Source of the DNA: Reticulitermes speratus
Lineage: Eukaryota; Arthropoda; Insecta; Blattodea; Rhinotermitidae
Length of the DNA: 64,000 nucleotides
Direction of reading: 5' to 3'
Assembly (NCBI GenBank): GCA_021186555.1
Contig: JAJKFL010000002.1
Span: forward strand, 29,924,001 to 29,988,000
Shown here: positions 30,238-42,334 of the stretch, piece by piece
How positions within the stretch are numbered: position 1 is the stretch's first letter
Layout: the number at the start of each line of letters is the position of its first letter
Position numbers and translations under genes: made by a program
The notes under the pieces: model-generated
What the model saw: the letters and a program-made list of their open reading frames with translations, nothing else
Databases searched by the model: none
What the model was told of the DNA's origin: nothing

Positions 30238-31945
30238 GTTACACTCAAGGATACACCCACCTGCCTACTCAATCGACGCAGCCATGCTGCAGAGCAAGCA
30301 GCGAGAACGGCAGATTGATCGAGAAAGACAACCAGTATTACGAGCATACAAATGCAGGGAAGGGGCGATTTAGAGAAGTAAGTTCCACGAAGGCTCAAAC
30401 AACGAATTTAATTGAGAAGACAGCAATGACTATGGCGTCAGCTACGTCGGGCATATAAGACACCTACAGCGATATGGATAAAAGAGTCACTGGAAAAGAG
30501 ATGCACTTTGTCAAGAAAGAACTAGGTAATAATGCGGTTACAGGAGAAATATGCGTAGAAGACAGCAAAATAAGGATCATCGCTGAGGCATTATCAAACA
30601 AAGGCGTGAACTTAACGTGTCAAGAACAGTTTGAATCATTGGCAAAAAGTGAAGCATTCTTATATGCTTGTGCGAGAATGGAACGATTGTTAGCGAGTAA
30701 TGTGTATCGAAATGAACAAAAAATATTTAGGGGACTGATGCAGCCGGATCCATTGCGTGTGGGTGTGAAATTTAGGTATCGTGTGGAGTTGTTGTGGTCG
30801 TTTACCAGTGATTATGTGCGTGGAAGGACTGTAACAGGTATGTGTTGGAATTCGCTTAACACTGATTTATTAGCTGTCGGATATGGAAAATATTTTCATC
30901 AAGATCGTAAAAATGGTCTCGTATGCTGCTGGACTATAAAGAATCCCACTCAACCTGAAAGGAAGTTAAGTTCGACAGTCCAGTAACGTCAGTTAACTTC
31001 TCCACATATCGTCCAAACCTTTTAGCTTGTGGCTTTTATAATGGCTCTGTCACAATTCTTGATATTTCATTTAGAACTAAGACTATTATTGCTGTATGCA
31101 ACCGTGAAACGTCTCCATCCTACGAGCCAGTGTGGCAAATATTTTGGTTTCGAGAGGAACGTAATCAGCAAACTGAAGAACAACTTATGACGTGCTGTCA
31201 AGACGGCCGTATCTGCAGATATCGCAGAGATAAGAACCTTGATTGTTTTTCCATGATGTTGGTAACTCGCGTGGAGGGAAAGGTGAAAGGTATTGATCAA
31301 TCTCGGAAGTGCAGAGCTTATGATATCCCCTTCACCCGCCGCCCCGCTGCATTAGTTGTTACAAGGCATCCTGTTGAAACACTCACGTATTTTGTTGGAA
31401 CGGACGAAGGCTGCATTCATAAATTTTCTATCAGTCTACACCAACATATGGATATATTCGCAGCACATGATGGTCCAGTTTATTCAATGCAATTTTCGCC
31501 TTTCTGTTCAAAAATATTTCTTACTTGTGGCGCTGATTGGTGCGTCAGAATTTGGTCTGAAGGTGTTGGGCAACCTCTGTTGACACTTAGCACATCGATG
31601 GAAGCTGTACAAGGAGCAACTTGGAGTCCTGTTAACGCGACTATCATTGCTAGTATTAGTGGTAATAATATCCATTTCTGGGACATCAGGCATAACATTT
31701 GGGCCCCAGCATCTACAACGACCTCACCTACTGACTCAAGGAACTTGATGGTTCAGTTTACGTCATCCGGATTGAACTTGGTGGTTGGCGATAGTGATGG
31801 AACTGTTCACGTATATGGGTTGCAAGATATGCCTTTCTCTCCCTTTTACCAAGAAATCGCTCTTATCCAGTCGATAAAGAATTCTCTCGTAACCCGTCCA
31901 GAATTACTGACGATACTTAAGAAAATAGGGAAACCATTTTATTGA
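30238..31945 (+). pseudogene. DNAI4 (WDR78)-like axonemal dynein intermediate chain, intronless and disrupted
   Basis: Two long frames, 30474-30986 and 31130-31945, form one DNAI4-type WD40 half. Visible: LLWSFTSDYVRGRTVTGMCW, NTDLLAVGYGKY, GLVCCWTIKNPTQPER; then VTSVNFSTYRPNLLACGFYN, HDGPVYSMQFSPFCSKIFLT, CGADWCVRIWSEG, WSPVNATIIASISGNNIHFW and LVVGDSDGTVHVYGLQDMP near the end, as in human WDR78. The two frames are separated by a tandem 5-bp duplication (AAGTT twice, 30963-30972). Upstream the N-terminal part persists in pieces: VTLKDTPTCLLN at 30238-30273, and EKDNQYYEH through TAMTMA at 30321-30437, followed by a stop (TAA 30456-30458) where an AWDxYDTY-like motif should be. No introns over more than 1.7 kb suggests a retrocopy; I see no poly(A) tract or target duplication. 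If the 5 bp and the frame breaks were assembly errors it could be a live retrogene. Confidence 0.75.
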
Positions 31946-32764
31946 AAGTCCAGAAATTCATCGAGTTCAGTGTCTTGCCCCTCTTTTGAAAACTCGTGTT
32001 CAGTTAGTGGGCACTATAAGAATTATATTCATAAACGCAAACTTTGTTAAGAATTGTCTATTTTTGTTTGTTTTGCTGTGGCCTGATGTGTGAATCTAGG
32101 GACTCTGTGGTACGTCGTACAAATCTCGATACTAGTACACCCAGCAATTTTACGCCTTTTTCTTTAACGCCCCTTGCCAAGCACCACTTCTTAATATGAG
32201 CTCTCTCATTTTCGGTTTAACGCCCTCTGACTGGCTGTGCTCTATTGCAGTAACCCCTTATTTATGATAGGAATATCGTTTTTGATTTATGCCTTCTTTA
32301 TTTACGACCACTTTTCAGGAAGGCAACTAGGGCGTAAAACAAGGGCTGGATGTACTACTATAATTTTGGTTTATTTATGAGCAAGGTGTGTGTATATATA
32401 CAGTCATAGCATCATACATGTTCGTATTCGTAGATAGGGCCATAGAGAGTTATCAGAGAAGAGGCTTTATGACTCATGTTGCCCATGAGAACGAAACGTA
32501 TAGAAAATTTTCAGTGTGTCTTGACAAATGAATTAGCAATATAGTGCTACTTTAGGAAATTATTTTGGCTTATGTTTTATACCTGATATGTATAATGTAG
32601 ATAATTCTGTTGCTCACATTAACACTTAAAATCTTTAAAATTTGTGCGAAAGTGGAGTACAATAATTCGTTCCGAACACAGCTCGTAAAGCCTACTTTCA
32701 TATTACAGACACCTAGTCCTACCGCCTTCCTTAGTATTCTTTTACTTCTCATTTTTGCCATATC
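31946..32764. other. 3' flank of the DNAI4 copy
   Basis: No gene recognised. A repeat-like stretch (ACGCCTTTTTCTTTAACGCCC and similar) near 32150-32350 is of unknown origin. Confidence 0.4.
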
Positions 32765-33045
32765 TTATTACTTAGGGAAGGTGGAATAAGGAAGACCGCG
32801 GAACTGTGGCTTGATTCGCGGAAGAGACGTGTTTTTTTTTTGTCTTCCCGTAGTGTCCAAACCAGCACTGGGGCTCACCGACTCTCCTAATCAAACTACC
32901 GGGGCCCTCAACCTGTGGGAAAAGTAGCCGGTCCATGAGGCTGACCGTTCACCTCCATTTATTGCCGGGGTTAAGAATACATGGAGTTATACCTCCACTT
33001 CCCCTATGCCTTCATGGCATGCAAAGGGACAAATTTATTTTTATT
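32765..33045 (+). repeat. SINE family S1, partial copy
   Basis: Body and tail of S1: GGGGCCCTCAACCTGTGGG, GGCTGACCGTTCACCTCC, GCCGGGGTTAAGAATACA, TTCATGGCATGCAAAGGGAC. The tRNA-like head is poorly preserved. Confidence 0.55.
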
Positions 33046-33924
33046 ACTTAAATACAGATTTTGTTTACGTTAAATTTGTCAGTTATGCGTCAAAGATTTG
33101 CACTGTTGACAGGTTTGCAATTTTTAGTTTACGCTTAATGTTTTATAAACTTGGTGTATTTATGGTTATGATCTCTCTACGTACCAAATTGCAAATGTCT
33201 AGCGTCGAGACTCATTAGTTGTCGCTTAGTAAGTGCTTTTGCGCGAAGATTTTGTTCTCTATGCCCCACCTGTTTTAACATCAAAACGTTTCGCCTTCTA
33301 CCCAAGGCGTGTTTTTCAGAAAACCAGAGATTATTTCCCTGAACAGCATTAACCGGTCCGTGTTTCTTATGTAGATGCACTGTGTTTTATATGAGGTAGA
33401 AACCATACCCTTAAATATTACATGACACTTTTGATTTCCGTGAAGCTTCATCTGCACTCAAACTTATGCCTTCTTGGCATGGTGGTTCAATAAAACGATA
33501 CAATTTTAATGTTTTTATAAAACATCCCGTCAACGTTCAGCGGATATTACACTAATCTATGGTAGCCTTTCTTCGAGAAACATTTATCTTTTGTCAAAGT
33601 ATTTTTGTTTTTAGTTTGTTTTTAGACTCTAAACAACGATGATGCCTTCTTGTGATTTTTTTCTTGGGATTTCAGTCCAACAGTGATAACTAATGGTCGA
33701 CTAGAATTAGGAATGTGAAATTTTGTGTACAGATTATGAACATTCTTATAAAATCTGCATGAAATAGTCTTTACTCTTCAACAGCTAAGAAGATGGCAGC
33801 GGTGTTAAATTTTGGGGTTAGAATCGAAACAATGTCGTATACTGAAAGAAGTAAATTGAGTAGAAAGTTTTTCCTGAAAGGAAATACACCATTAGACCCA
33901 CACTACCAGTGGGGTATGCCGTGG

Positions 33925-34190
33925 AGCAGTTGTTTGTGGCACTGCGCTACAAGCCGGAAGTTCGCGGATTCGATTTCCGATGGGGTCATTGGGATTTTAC
34001 CTTCCGAATCAGCCTCTAACAGAAATGAGTACCAGGGGTATCTCCTGGGGGGTAAGGCGGCCGGTGCGTAGGGCTGAAACCTTGCCACCTTCATGTGCCG
34101 ATTGACTAGAAATTCTGGGAGCCTCAACCTCCAGGAGCCCTAAGGACCTCTCCAGGCCTGTATAGGGACAGCTTTACCTTACCTTTATCA
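33925..34190 (+). repeat. tRNA-derived SINE, another family (S4)
   Basis: Head with GTGGCACTGCGCTACAAGCC and a B-box-like GCGGATTCGATTTCCGATGG; body GAGTACCAGGGGTATCTCC, GGGGGGTAAGGCGGCCGG, CTCCAGGCCTGTATAGGGAC; ends in TTACCTTACCTT. Confidence 0.6.
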
Positions 34191-34760
34191 GTACCAGTGC
34201 TTCCACTGATAGCACTATTGATGCTCCAGAAATAAAAATTACTTATTCCGTTATTCCAGTAGGCTTCGATTTTATGACCATCAAGTCACGAGCCCAGTAT
34301 CCTAACCGGTGAGCTTAATTGCAAGTTATTTTTTTATTATATGCTGACATTAACATTAAGAACTCAAAGCATATAGGATTAGAAGTCTACAACCAGCAAG
34401 TAGACTTAAGACTTCTTCAAAGAGCTCCTTGTTATTCAGCTAATGGTATATAATTTTACAGATATTCAAAGCCCATGCTGTTTCTTTTTTCTTTTTTTTT
34501 TTACCACATCGAAAATTAAGGTTCTGAAACCCAACCAAAAGTTCGCGATCTGATTGATAAATGCTAAGTGCAGTGTCGCGGTGTATCATCTTTCGAAGTA
34601 GCTGTGTTCACTGCTGTTCACTGGTTGGCTGGGTTGGGGGGATGTGCTGAGCTGTCTACGAGCACGAACTATAAGCTAGAGACTGCACAGTCGTGCATAT
34701 GCCAGTAAAAAATGAAAATATTTTATAATACACTATTACTATCCCTACTTTTGTGTCAGT

Positions 34761-35045
34761 GGGCCGGGATAACGTAGTCGGTATAGCCACTCGCTACGGG
34801 CTGGATGGTCCGGGGATCGAATCCCGGTGGAGGCGAGACTTTCCGCACCTGTCCATATCGGCCCTGGGGCCCAATCAGCCTCCTATAAAATGGGTACCGG
34901 GTCTCTTTCCCGAGGATGAAGCGACCGGGGCGTGGAGTTGACCATCCACCCCATCTAGTGTCGAGGTTAAAGAAAGAGTAGACCTATAATTCTACTTCCC
35001 CTCTGGGCTTCATGGCCTGTTGTAGGGTGAACTTCACCTCTACCC
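34761..35045 (+). repeat. SINE family S1, best-preserved plus copy
   Basis: GGGCCGGGATAACGTAGTCG, GTATAGCCACTCGCTACGGG and a B-box GGGGATCGAATCCCGG form a tRNA-like Pol III promoter. The body has GGCCCTGGGGCCCAATCAGC, GGGTACCGGGTCTCTTTCCC and TAGTGTCGAGGTTAAAGAAA; the tail has TTCATGGCCTGTTGTAGGG. Head and body cover about 285 bp. Confidence 0.85.
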
Positions 35046-35272
35046 TGCTTTTGTGTCAACTTCACGTCCTTGTTAGTGACCTCCCAGATTCCTCCTGATT
35101 CAGAAACCACAGTAGTTTCTGTTATCAGCTCCATACGTCTAGTAGCCAAACGAAAGGATTTTATATTTAGTAGTAATATAGGTAATACTTTTTGCAAATT
35201 TATCATAGTCACTTATGCACACTCTTTTAACACGTACGCTTTCTTGGATTAAACTGGTTAGATTTTGATATC

Positions 35273-35397
35273 TGCGCTCTTCTGGGATATTAAGCTGCGT
35301 TGTGTGGTAATTGTTTACCGACGTTTCGGGATAACGTATCGGTCCCGAAACGAAAAAATTACCACACGACGCCACGTAATATCCCAGAAGAGCGCAT
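35273..35397. repeat. Compact hairpin member of TIR family M1
   Basis: TGCGCTCTTCTGGGATATTA and TGTGTGGTAATTGTTTACC with GACGTTTCGGGA on the left are repeated inverted on the right (TCCCGAAACG with a short gap, AATTACCACACGACGCC, TAATATCCCAGAAGAGCGCA). The two arms of about 55-60 bp enclose only a few bases, so the RNA or single strand would fold into one long hairpin. Confidence 0.8.
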
Positions 35398-35399
35398 GT

Positions 35400-36249
35400 C
35401 TCATAAACATCGCGGCGGAAGCCTAAAATCATAGTTAGATTTTTACTCAGGCATTACAGTAGCCACTGTTTTCTTCCTCAAACGGAATGGATTCTGTTAA
35501 ACTGTGTACTAAGAAATAAAATACTTTCACTCTTTGATTAGGCAAATGATTTAAGGTTCTTTTCTACAGAAACGTTTTAAACTTATTATATAGCTAAAAT
35601 CAAACTACACAGAATTTGCGCTGCTACGTGTTACGTATTGGTCTGTTATATGCTAGTATTTTAGCAGTTTTAATAAGAAACATATTCATAAGTAGTCTGA
35701 TTTAGACACTTCTAATTTAATTTAATTTTATCATATCTTTGACTCTCACGTAATAAATAACAGACGTCCTACCTAAAACATGCCGTAGTAATTACTTTAT
35801 ATGCTGCCTATGTGTAGTGTATTCATGGCCTGAAAATTACGCTGTTAATTTGAAAAGTGGAGTATAGTAGGAGGAGTTAAGTCGTATTTTACAGGCGTAT
35901 AAACTCGTAAGTTCATGTAGGTACAAAATGTGTACAAAAAATGTAATACGGTGCAGAATATGAATTCAGAGCCCTATAGAGTAGGCACGTAGGCTTTAGA
36001 ATTCTGCTCGGCACTTGTTAGTCTCTCGTCTTTTGGGTGCTTTGTAACCACGGGTGAGGCGTCAGGTTAATGGTGGAGTCGGCCTCCAGATATGGAGGGG
36101 AGATACGAATATATTGAGTGAGCATATGCGGACAGCCAGCAAGGTGTGACCACCAATTTTGGGGTTGGGCAGTCAAAAATTTCTCACCGTAAGAGAAAAG
36201 GATGTTACGGAATATTATACAGGCCCTCAGACTTTGGATCTTGTGAACC
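35400..36249. other. Spacer, partly repeat-like
   Basis: 35400-36000 shows nothing recognisable. 36010-36230 is GC-richer (CCACGGGTGAGGCGTCAGG, GCCTCCAGATATGGAGGGG) and runs into a LINE-like tail, so it may belong to the same insertion. Confidence 0.35.
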
Positions 36250-36345
36250 CGCTGATGAAACTTCGGGTTCCATAAAAGGTAGAAGATATCTGGGCTAGCT
36301 GAGTGACAGGATCTCAAAAAGGACTTTTCTGCGTAGTTAGTCGGT
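36250..36345 (+). mobile_element. Short LINE 3' tail related to family L-a
   Basis: TTCGGGTTCCATAAAAGGTA, GGCTAGCTGAGTGACAGGAT and CTCAAAAAGGACTTTTCTGC follow the order of the 7445-7600 tail (AACCTTC-GGTTCCATAAAA, GACTAGCTGA, CTCAAGAAG-ACTCTGCTCC) with many changes. Confidence 0.5.
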
Positions 36346-36349
36346 TATT

Positions 36350-36600
36350 GTACAAGGAATTTCAAAAAGGAAAGTAACACACACCCGGTAAAGGAAACTT
36401 TATTCTGACTTCTATGTGTACATGGCATGTGGCAGCAGATGATACACCTCCGACCGTCATGCAGTCACCATCGACATTTACACATTTATTCCATTGTGGC
36501 TCCAAGGCTTTTGTCCCAGAGTAGAAGACATCCGCGTCAAGAGTCTGTAGCCAGAAGGTAAACTGCCTGTTCCGCGTCGGCATTTGTTGCATTTCCTTGC
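36350..36600 (-). mobile_element. mariner-like transposon end with transposase C-terminus
   Basis: The minus-strand frame 36592-36362 reads WLQTLDADVFYSGTKALEPQ and WNKCVNVDGD, the F-Y-x-x-G-x-x-x-L-x-x-R-W-x-K-C end of mariner transposases. The low-coordinate end starts ACAAGGAATTTCAAAAAGGA, plausibly the terminal repeat. The rest of the element is missing. Confidence 0.6.
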
Positions 36601-37844
36601 CAACCAGGTGAATCTTAAGTGGTCCAAAGAGATGGAAATCTGTACCTCATACTGTCTAACTGGACTTGTAACTGTTTGCGATATTATGGCTTTGAGGTTT
36701 TGAAACACCCCGATCTTGCGCCCAGAGACTTCTGTCTCTTATTTTGAGAGATTGACTGAAGCACATTCGAAAGAAGCAAAAAATATATAAAAAATAAGTT
36801 GTGTCTAATAAGGCTCTGATAGTTTCTTATGAAGTAGCTGAAACTAGAGGGCAAAAACTGAAACCACATACAGCAGCTGAGTGACTTATTCTGCCCACCT
36901 GTCGCAGAAGTATCAAAACGTTGCTTGGCGAGGAAGAGCAACAAGAATCGCGAAGTTTCCGTTATCGGACGATACAGTTTTCAGAAGAACAAATATGGCA
37001 TCTAATATCGAAGAAAATATGCCAAAAACATTAAAAACTAAAATCTTACTGTGCAGGTTGATGAGAGAACCGACCGTTGTAGTGACACACATTAATTGGC
37101 ATTTGTTCGCTCTTGAATAAAATCGAAGTAGCTAATTAGTTTCTGTGTTACAAAGAACATACGAGAGGTCAAGATGTCTTATTTTGTCCCTTGTCTTCGT
37201 GATTAGAAGATTTTAAACTTCCTTGGAAATCATGTGTTTGGATCTGTACCGATGAGCCCGACCTGTGACGGGATTTCTCTAAGATTTTTAAAGGTTTGAA
37301 AAACAACCTAAAGCTAACTGATTTTTCTTTTTGTTTGTGCAGCGAGATCCTTGATAGTATGACCCCAGGTCTCGATTTAAAGCCCGTGTGAGACAATCTG
37401 CTGTTGAAGTTAAATTTTTAAAATCAAGACATTTAAACCCCGCAATTTTTTAAAGCTCTCTAAACTTATGGATGTAAAACACAGACGTCAGTTTTGCACA
37501 CAGAAGTAAGGTTTTTGTTCGAGGGAGGAGTGTTTTGTTGTGAGTTTAAACTTAAAGAAGAGAAGTAAAAACTTCTTTAAAGAGAAGAAAATAGCAATTC
37601 CTGCAAATGTCTTGGGTATGAAATGTGTGTCAATTTAACATATTTAGCAGAAATGATTATTGTAATAGCCTTAATACTAATATGCAGGTCGAAATGAAAA
37701 CATTTGCACTTCCACGGAAAAATTATTAGTTTTCCAGATAGAATTCCATTGGGAAGAGAAAAACAAATTAAGAAAATCAGGAAATATTTCCTTCGATACC
37801 ATAAACCATATCAGAAAATTTCCTATCTTGTAAGGTAAAGTTAA
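36601..37844. other. Spacer with no recognised gene
   Basis: AT-rich; short open frames without recognised similarity. Confidence 0.4.
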
Positions 37845-38113
37845 GGTAAATTCACCCTATGAAGGCTTAGAGAGGGACTAGAGGTATAGCTCTACTCTTT
37901 CTTTAACCTCGGCACTAGATGGGAGTGGGTGGTCAACGCCACGCCCCGGTCGCTTTACCCCCGGGAATTACCCGGTACCCTTTGTACAGGAGGCTGGGTA
38001 GGCCCCAGGGCCGGTCTGGACAGGTGCTGAAAATCTCGTCTTTTACGGGATTCGATAGCTGCACCGTCCAGCCCGCAGCGAGTCGCTATACCGACTACGC
38101 TATCCCGGCCCAC
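37845..38113 (-). repeat. SINE family S1, reverse copy
   Basis: The reverse complement shows TGGGCCGGGATAGCGTAGTC, GCGACTCGCTGCGGGCTGG, a B-box region near 38040-38060, GGCCCTGGGGCCTACCCAGC, TAGTGCCGAGGTTAAAGAAA and the TTCATAGGGTGAATTTACC tail. Close to the 34761-35045 copy but in the opposite direction. Confidence 0.82.
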
Positions 38114-38554
38114 CCTATCGTGTAAGTGTACCGGAAAATATTTGAGAACAGCATTAACTACATTTTCCATCATTGCGTTTATTGAACATGTGTGATTCAG
38201 TAAGTGATCCCTTTACACTTATAACAGCAAGTTTTTGATTTTACATTATGAGAAAAATAAGAATATGTTTTTATTTCTACAAATAGAGTGTAAATTTCTA
38301 TGACATGCCGTTAACTAAATGGAATATTCTAGGTAATAATACAAGGTTTTAAAAGCATGTGCGTTTAAAACTGCTACAATTTACGTGTAAAAGGAAGTGA
38401 ATAAAGTCATGTGTTCTGTGTAAAATAATGAACATTTTATGAGGTCGTTAGTTGTTTTGAAAGTGTATCTAAGACCGTGACGTGTTTCTGAGGAGGATGT
38501 ATGTGTGTGGGTCTTTCTTTCTTTCTTTCTTGCGCGATAATTAGTGGATAAAAT

Positions 38555-38573
38555 TATATATATATATATATAT
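38555..38573. repeat. TA microsatellite
   Basis: About nine TA repeats following a CTTT-repeat (near 38515-38530). Confidence 0.8.
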
Positions 38574-38984
38574 GTACCTCGTCGACATAGTTTGGCATTA
38601 TTTGTATTGATACAATTAAGTGCTGGACAGATGGACTGTCATAAGCGGCTTTAATTATACACGCACAAAGAAAGAGCTACTGCATTAATTTGTGATAGTG
38701 TCCACACCATTATCATTTCTGGACCATGTCATTAAGGGAATAGGGGAAAGGCAAGAAGGTAGATGACGAAGAGGGTGAAGGAGGAGGGAGGATGGAGAAT
38801 TCTTATGCGAAAACCAGACCGGTTGGTTAGGTGACGCACTGGAGAAGGTGACAAACGGGCATCCGCAGCAGCAGCAGCAGTGTGGTGTTTTGCTCTTCCT
38901 TCGTTGCCAACATGCAATCACGCCGGACTGCGGTGTTGCAGCAGCCGACAGTGGGAGGGACGGTGCGATAGTTACCAGTTACGT

Positions 38985-39015
38985 TATAAAAGAGTGGTCT
39001 TATTAAAGTCATACT
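38985..39015 (+). promoter_or_regulatory. Candidate TATA promoter
   Basis: TATAAAAG at 38985-38992 in a locally GC-richer stretch, with an initiator-like TCATAC at 39009-39014 some 26 bp downstream. Preceded by a CAG-type run (38863-38880). It is the only promoter-like arrangement I would defend in this half of the window; chance occurrence is possible. Confidence 0.35.
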
Positions 39016-39147
39016 TGTAGCGTTATTTTATTGTGGGAGCAGAAGAAAACAACTGCAGAGACCACTGAAGATCTCATGTGTGGCACGTGACTGCGAATGA
39101 TATTCGAAAGATTGTGTTGCCTAAGATAGAATTTCTTCAAATTGTGG
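39011..39147 (+). other. Candidate untranslated first exon
   Basis: From the initiator to a strong donor TGTGG|GTGAGT at 39147. Contains no extended coding frame, so it would be 5' UTR. Proposed to pair with the small exon at 42335-42404. Confidence 0.3.
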
Positions 39148-41499
39148 GTGAGTTTCTAGCTGAGAGTTATCCACAAGTGTTCAGTGAGTGTTGAAGATGT
39201 TGTAGTCATTAGGATGGAGATGCAGTGAACTGCAACAGGTCGAGTGCATTGCCCACTGAACACGAACAGGCTCCTCCGGTCTCACGGATCAACCTACGAG
39301 CAACCTGTTGTCTCTCTCTTTAACCATTTCTGTCCTTGTCATGACTCTGTCCGAAAGATCCAACATTTGTGTTAGAAGGACTGCAGGATCCACCCATTGG
39401 TGCCAAATGGTTGTAGATAATTGCTTATCATGACAGCCCGCTTAGGTGTATTAAAAATGCTGTAAGAAATTTTATACTGGGCCTAATCCATAATGCATGC
39501 AATCATGCTCGCCAAAGTGTGTTTTGTCTCTATCATATCTTTCTTCCTCGCACTTGAATTCAGTTGTTTTTTACTGGTTTAACTTATTTACTTAATTTTC
39601 TGCAGACGACGACATATTAAAATTGGCATTATGGCTCTGAGACCAGCATTTAAGTACATATTCTGAATGACGTGTTGGAAAATAATGACAAAATGGGGTA
39701 TTTCAGTAGAGACCTACATATTTTTTCTTTGGATAAGCGTGGATCCGGTGCGCAGAACTCAACCTGCAATAATGTAGAATACCTTGAAGCCATTTATCAC
39801 TTTTAACGGGCTCGGAAACCTTTGTTCAACTATAGGCCTCTGCACTGTTTTCATGTTTTAAAGGCATTTGCATCACAACTCAAAGAGTCTTCGGTCTAAC
39901 ATTAGCATTCAAAACATAAGGTCTTTGGTTTCTTGGGCCACTTACTGGCTGACATTCACTTTAACCACTTGTATTCATTTACTCTGGTTCTTTATAATTG
40001 TCTTTGTTTCTATGTTCTTTCCAACCTCAATTTTTATTTTAAGTACTAAGGGCAGAGAAAGTTGGCATATCGCATATAAACGGAGATCATTGTGCTCGTT
40101 CACCCCTTGAAAATTATGGGGAATTACGGTCGGCTGCTCTCAGATTTCATCTGGCAGGTAACTCAGTTCTGTTGCACAGGCAGAAGAAACTTTCACGTTT
40201 GTGTCGTCTGCTGAAGCAAATCCAGTAAGTCTTGTTGGGCTCAGTAATTCCAGTTTATGTGAAAACAACGCTTTAACTGCACATTTCCCCTGCCTATATT
40301 TCCTCAGTCATTACTTCGCTAACGGTAACTGTTAATTTACAATGTACGCCTCTATGTGTTTAAAGTAGGCAACTTTCCGAGCTTTACAGTTATGCGGATA
40401 GACTCACAGTGATAATCAGGCGAATATTCGGTAGACCGTAATCAATGGTTTGTTGAAACTCTAAGTGACGGAAAGGAAATAAGCTATGCAAGTCGCTTAA
40501 TAGTAAATTTTATCACATAGAAATATGTATTTTTCAGACGTAGCCGCATGCTGAGTAAGTTAGAAACCGGAAAAGAAGACATATGTAATCTAAAATAATT
40601 GTTATCCATGACTTGCTGAAGGAAAGGCATGACATATTATGAGTACTTGTACATTAAACCCTTAACATCAACAATTCTGTGTCTCTGAACGGGGCTTCTG
40701 CCTCTTACATGTAGGCCCCTGAAAATGTTGCATAATGATATATATCTCCAAAAGTCTGTAATTTTTTTTATGAAATTTGCATTTAAATTGTAAACAACGG
40801 CATGAAAAAACACAAATATTTTATCTGGCGGCAGTAAAGTGTTGTGTCATAGCAAAGTGTGCTGAACTTGAGATGATGTGAGAACGTGTGTCTATAAATT
40901 TTTAAGATATATTTTCAGTGTGTTTGGGTTGGTGTATAGTGAAAAGTATTAACAGGGAGGTGATGCGAAATTCTAATATATGTTTTTCAAGAGATATGCA
41001 CAGAATTTGCGAAAGTCTTTAAGAGAAAGTAATTGCTACTTAATTCTTATTGTATATACGTATATGGAAATGTGCGTAATAAATATACATTCTAGTCATA
41101 GGGAAAATAATTAGCAAAGATATGTATAGCAACTGCACGTCAGAAGCACAGTAAGCATATGAAAATTGATGAAAAACCTTGTGGAAAAGTCAAAGAAGTG
41201 TTAATATTTTTCCTAAATGTGTGCGCCACGGAAACTAGTCTAGACAAGCTATAGAAAAATCCAGATTTGATTATTTCTATTTTCAACATCGGCTGTCTCC
41301 GATTTTACGTGCATGAATGTACTACATATTTATTTACCTTTATTTGCTACTATTTACTACTATGCACTACTGCAGAATGAAAATTAAATCTTTTGGTTTG
41401 TTGAGATGAATAAATGTTAATCTCACTGATTTAATAAGCCCAAACTTACAAGATGACCCTAAGTTAAATCTCTTTTACTTCAAAAACTTTATTTACCTG

Positions 41500-41745
41500 G
41501 GCGGATCCGGTTTCTATTTCCGGCAGAGACAAGGGATATTTCTGTTCTCAAATCGTTCAGGCCGGCTCTGGGGTCTACCCAGCCTCCTATTCAATGGGCA
41601 CCAGGGTTTCCTTCTTCGCGGGTAAGGCAGCCGAGGCGTCAGTTTAACCACTTTCGTCTGGCGCTAAATTTAAAAATCAGTGGCGCTATACTTCTACGCA
41701 CCGTTTAGGTTCTCATGGCCTGGACAAGGACAACTTTACCTGACA
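41500..41745 (+). repeat. SINE family S1, partial copy
   Basis: GCCGGCTCTGGGGTCTACCC, AGCCTCCTATTCAATGGGCA, CGGGTAAGGCAGCCGAGGCG, GTTCTCATGGCCTGGACAAG and the final GGACAACTTTACCTG match the S1 body; the head is decayed. Confidence 0.7.
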
Positions 41746-42334
41746 CTTTACCTATCGGTTGCTACAAACTAATTTTCTACTGGCGGCGTAATATTTAAAA
41801 TTTTAACTATATTACATTTTATTCATTCATTCAGGTACGTTTAACTATTTATTCAGTAAGACTCTCCATTTCTACAATATTCCCAAAACGATGGTTATTT
41901 TTAAAGTTATATAGGTAAAGGGTTATTAAAATTTTTCTTAAAACCTCCTATCTGGGGACGAAATTTGTAGTCGTAGAATTCATCAGAATCATTTTATAAA
42001 GTTTTTTCTTTTATTTTGCCGTAACCTTTTTGAGACTTGCTTTTAATTTGTTTTGTTAAAAACCATGAATTATGACCATGCAATCCAGTACCTTGCTCTA
42101 GATAAAAGGCGCTAAAAATAGGCCTTTATTTGTTTTATATACAGCATGTGCAAACAGTAGACTTGTATTCGTATTATATATATGCCATATGATAGTAACG
42201 GGCTTGTACATAAGGTAAACTGATATGAAACCTCAAATTTGAGTGTAAGTTTTCAGGCTGTTTACTTTATTTTTGGTTTGATGTATGTTTGAATAATTCA
42301 TTCTCTTAACAGTGTTGCTTCGTGTTTTTCGCAG

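Noticed and set aside
10724-30474. DNAI4 as one gene with a 20 kb intron (exon 1 at 9993-10724, exon 2 from 30474) containing RNF185
   Set aside because: There is no convincing donor at the end of the first ORF, and the second locus carries its own diverged N-terminal sequence upstream of 30474, so two copies are more likely.
42301-42334. TCTCTTAAC before the 42335 exon as evidence for a second U12 intron
   Set aside because: The branch-like A is about 25 nt from the acceptor, outside the usual U12 range, and the proposed donor at 39147 (GTGAGT) is U2-type.
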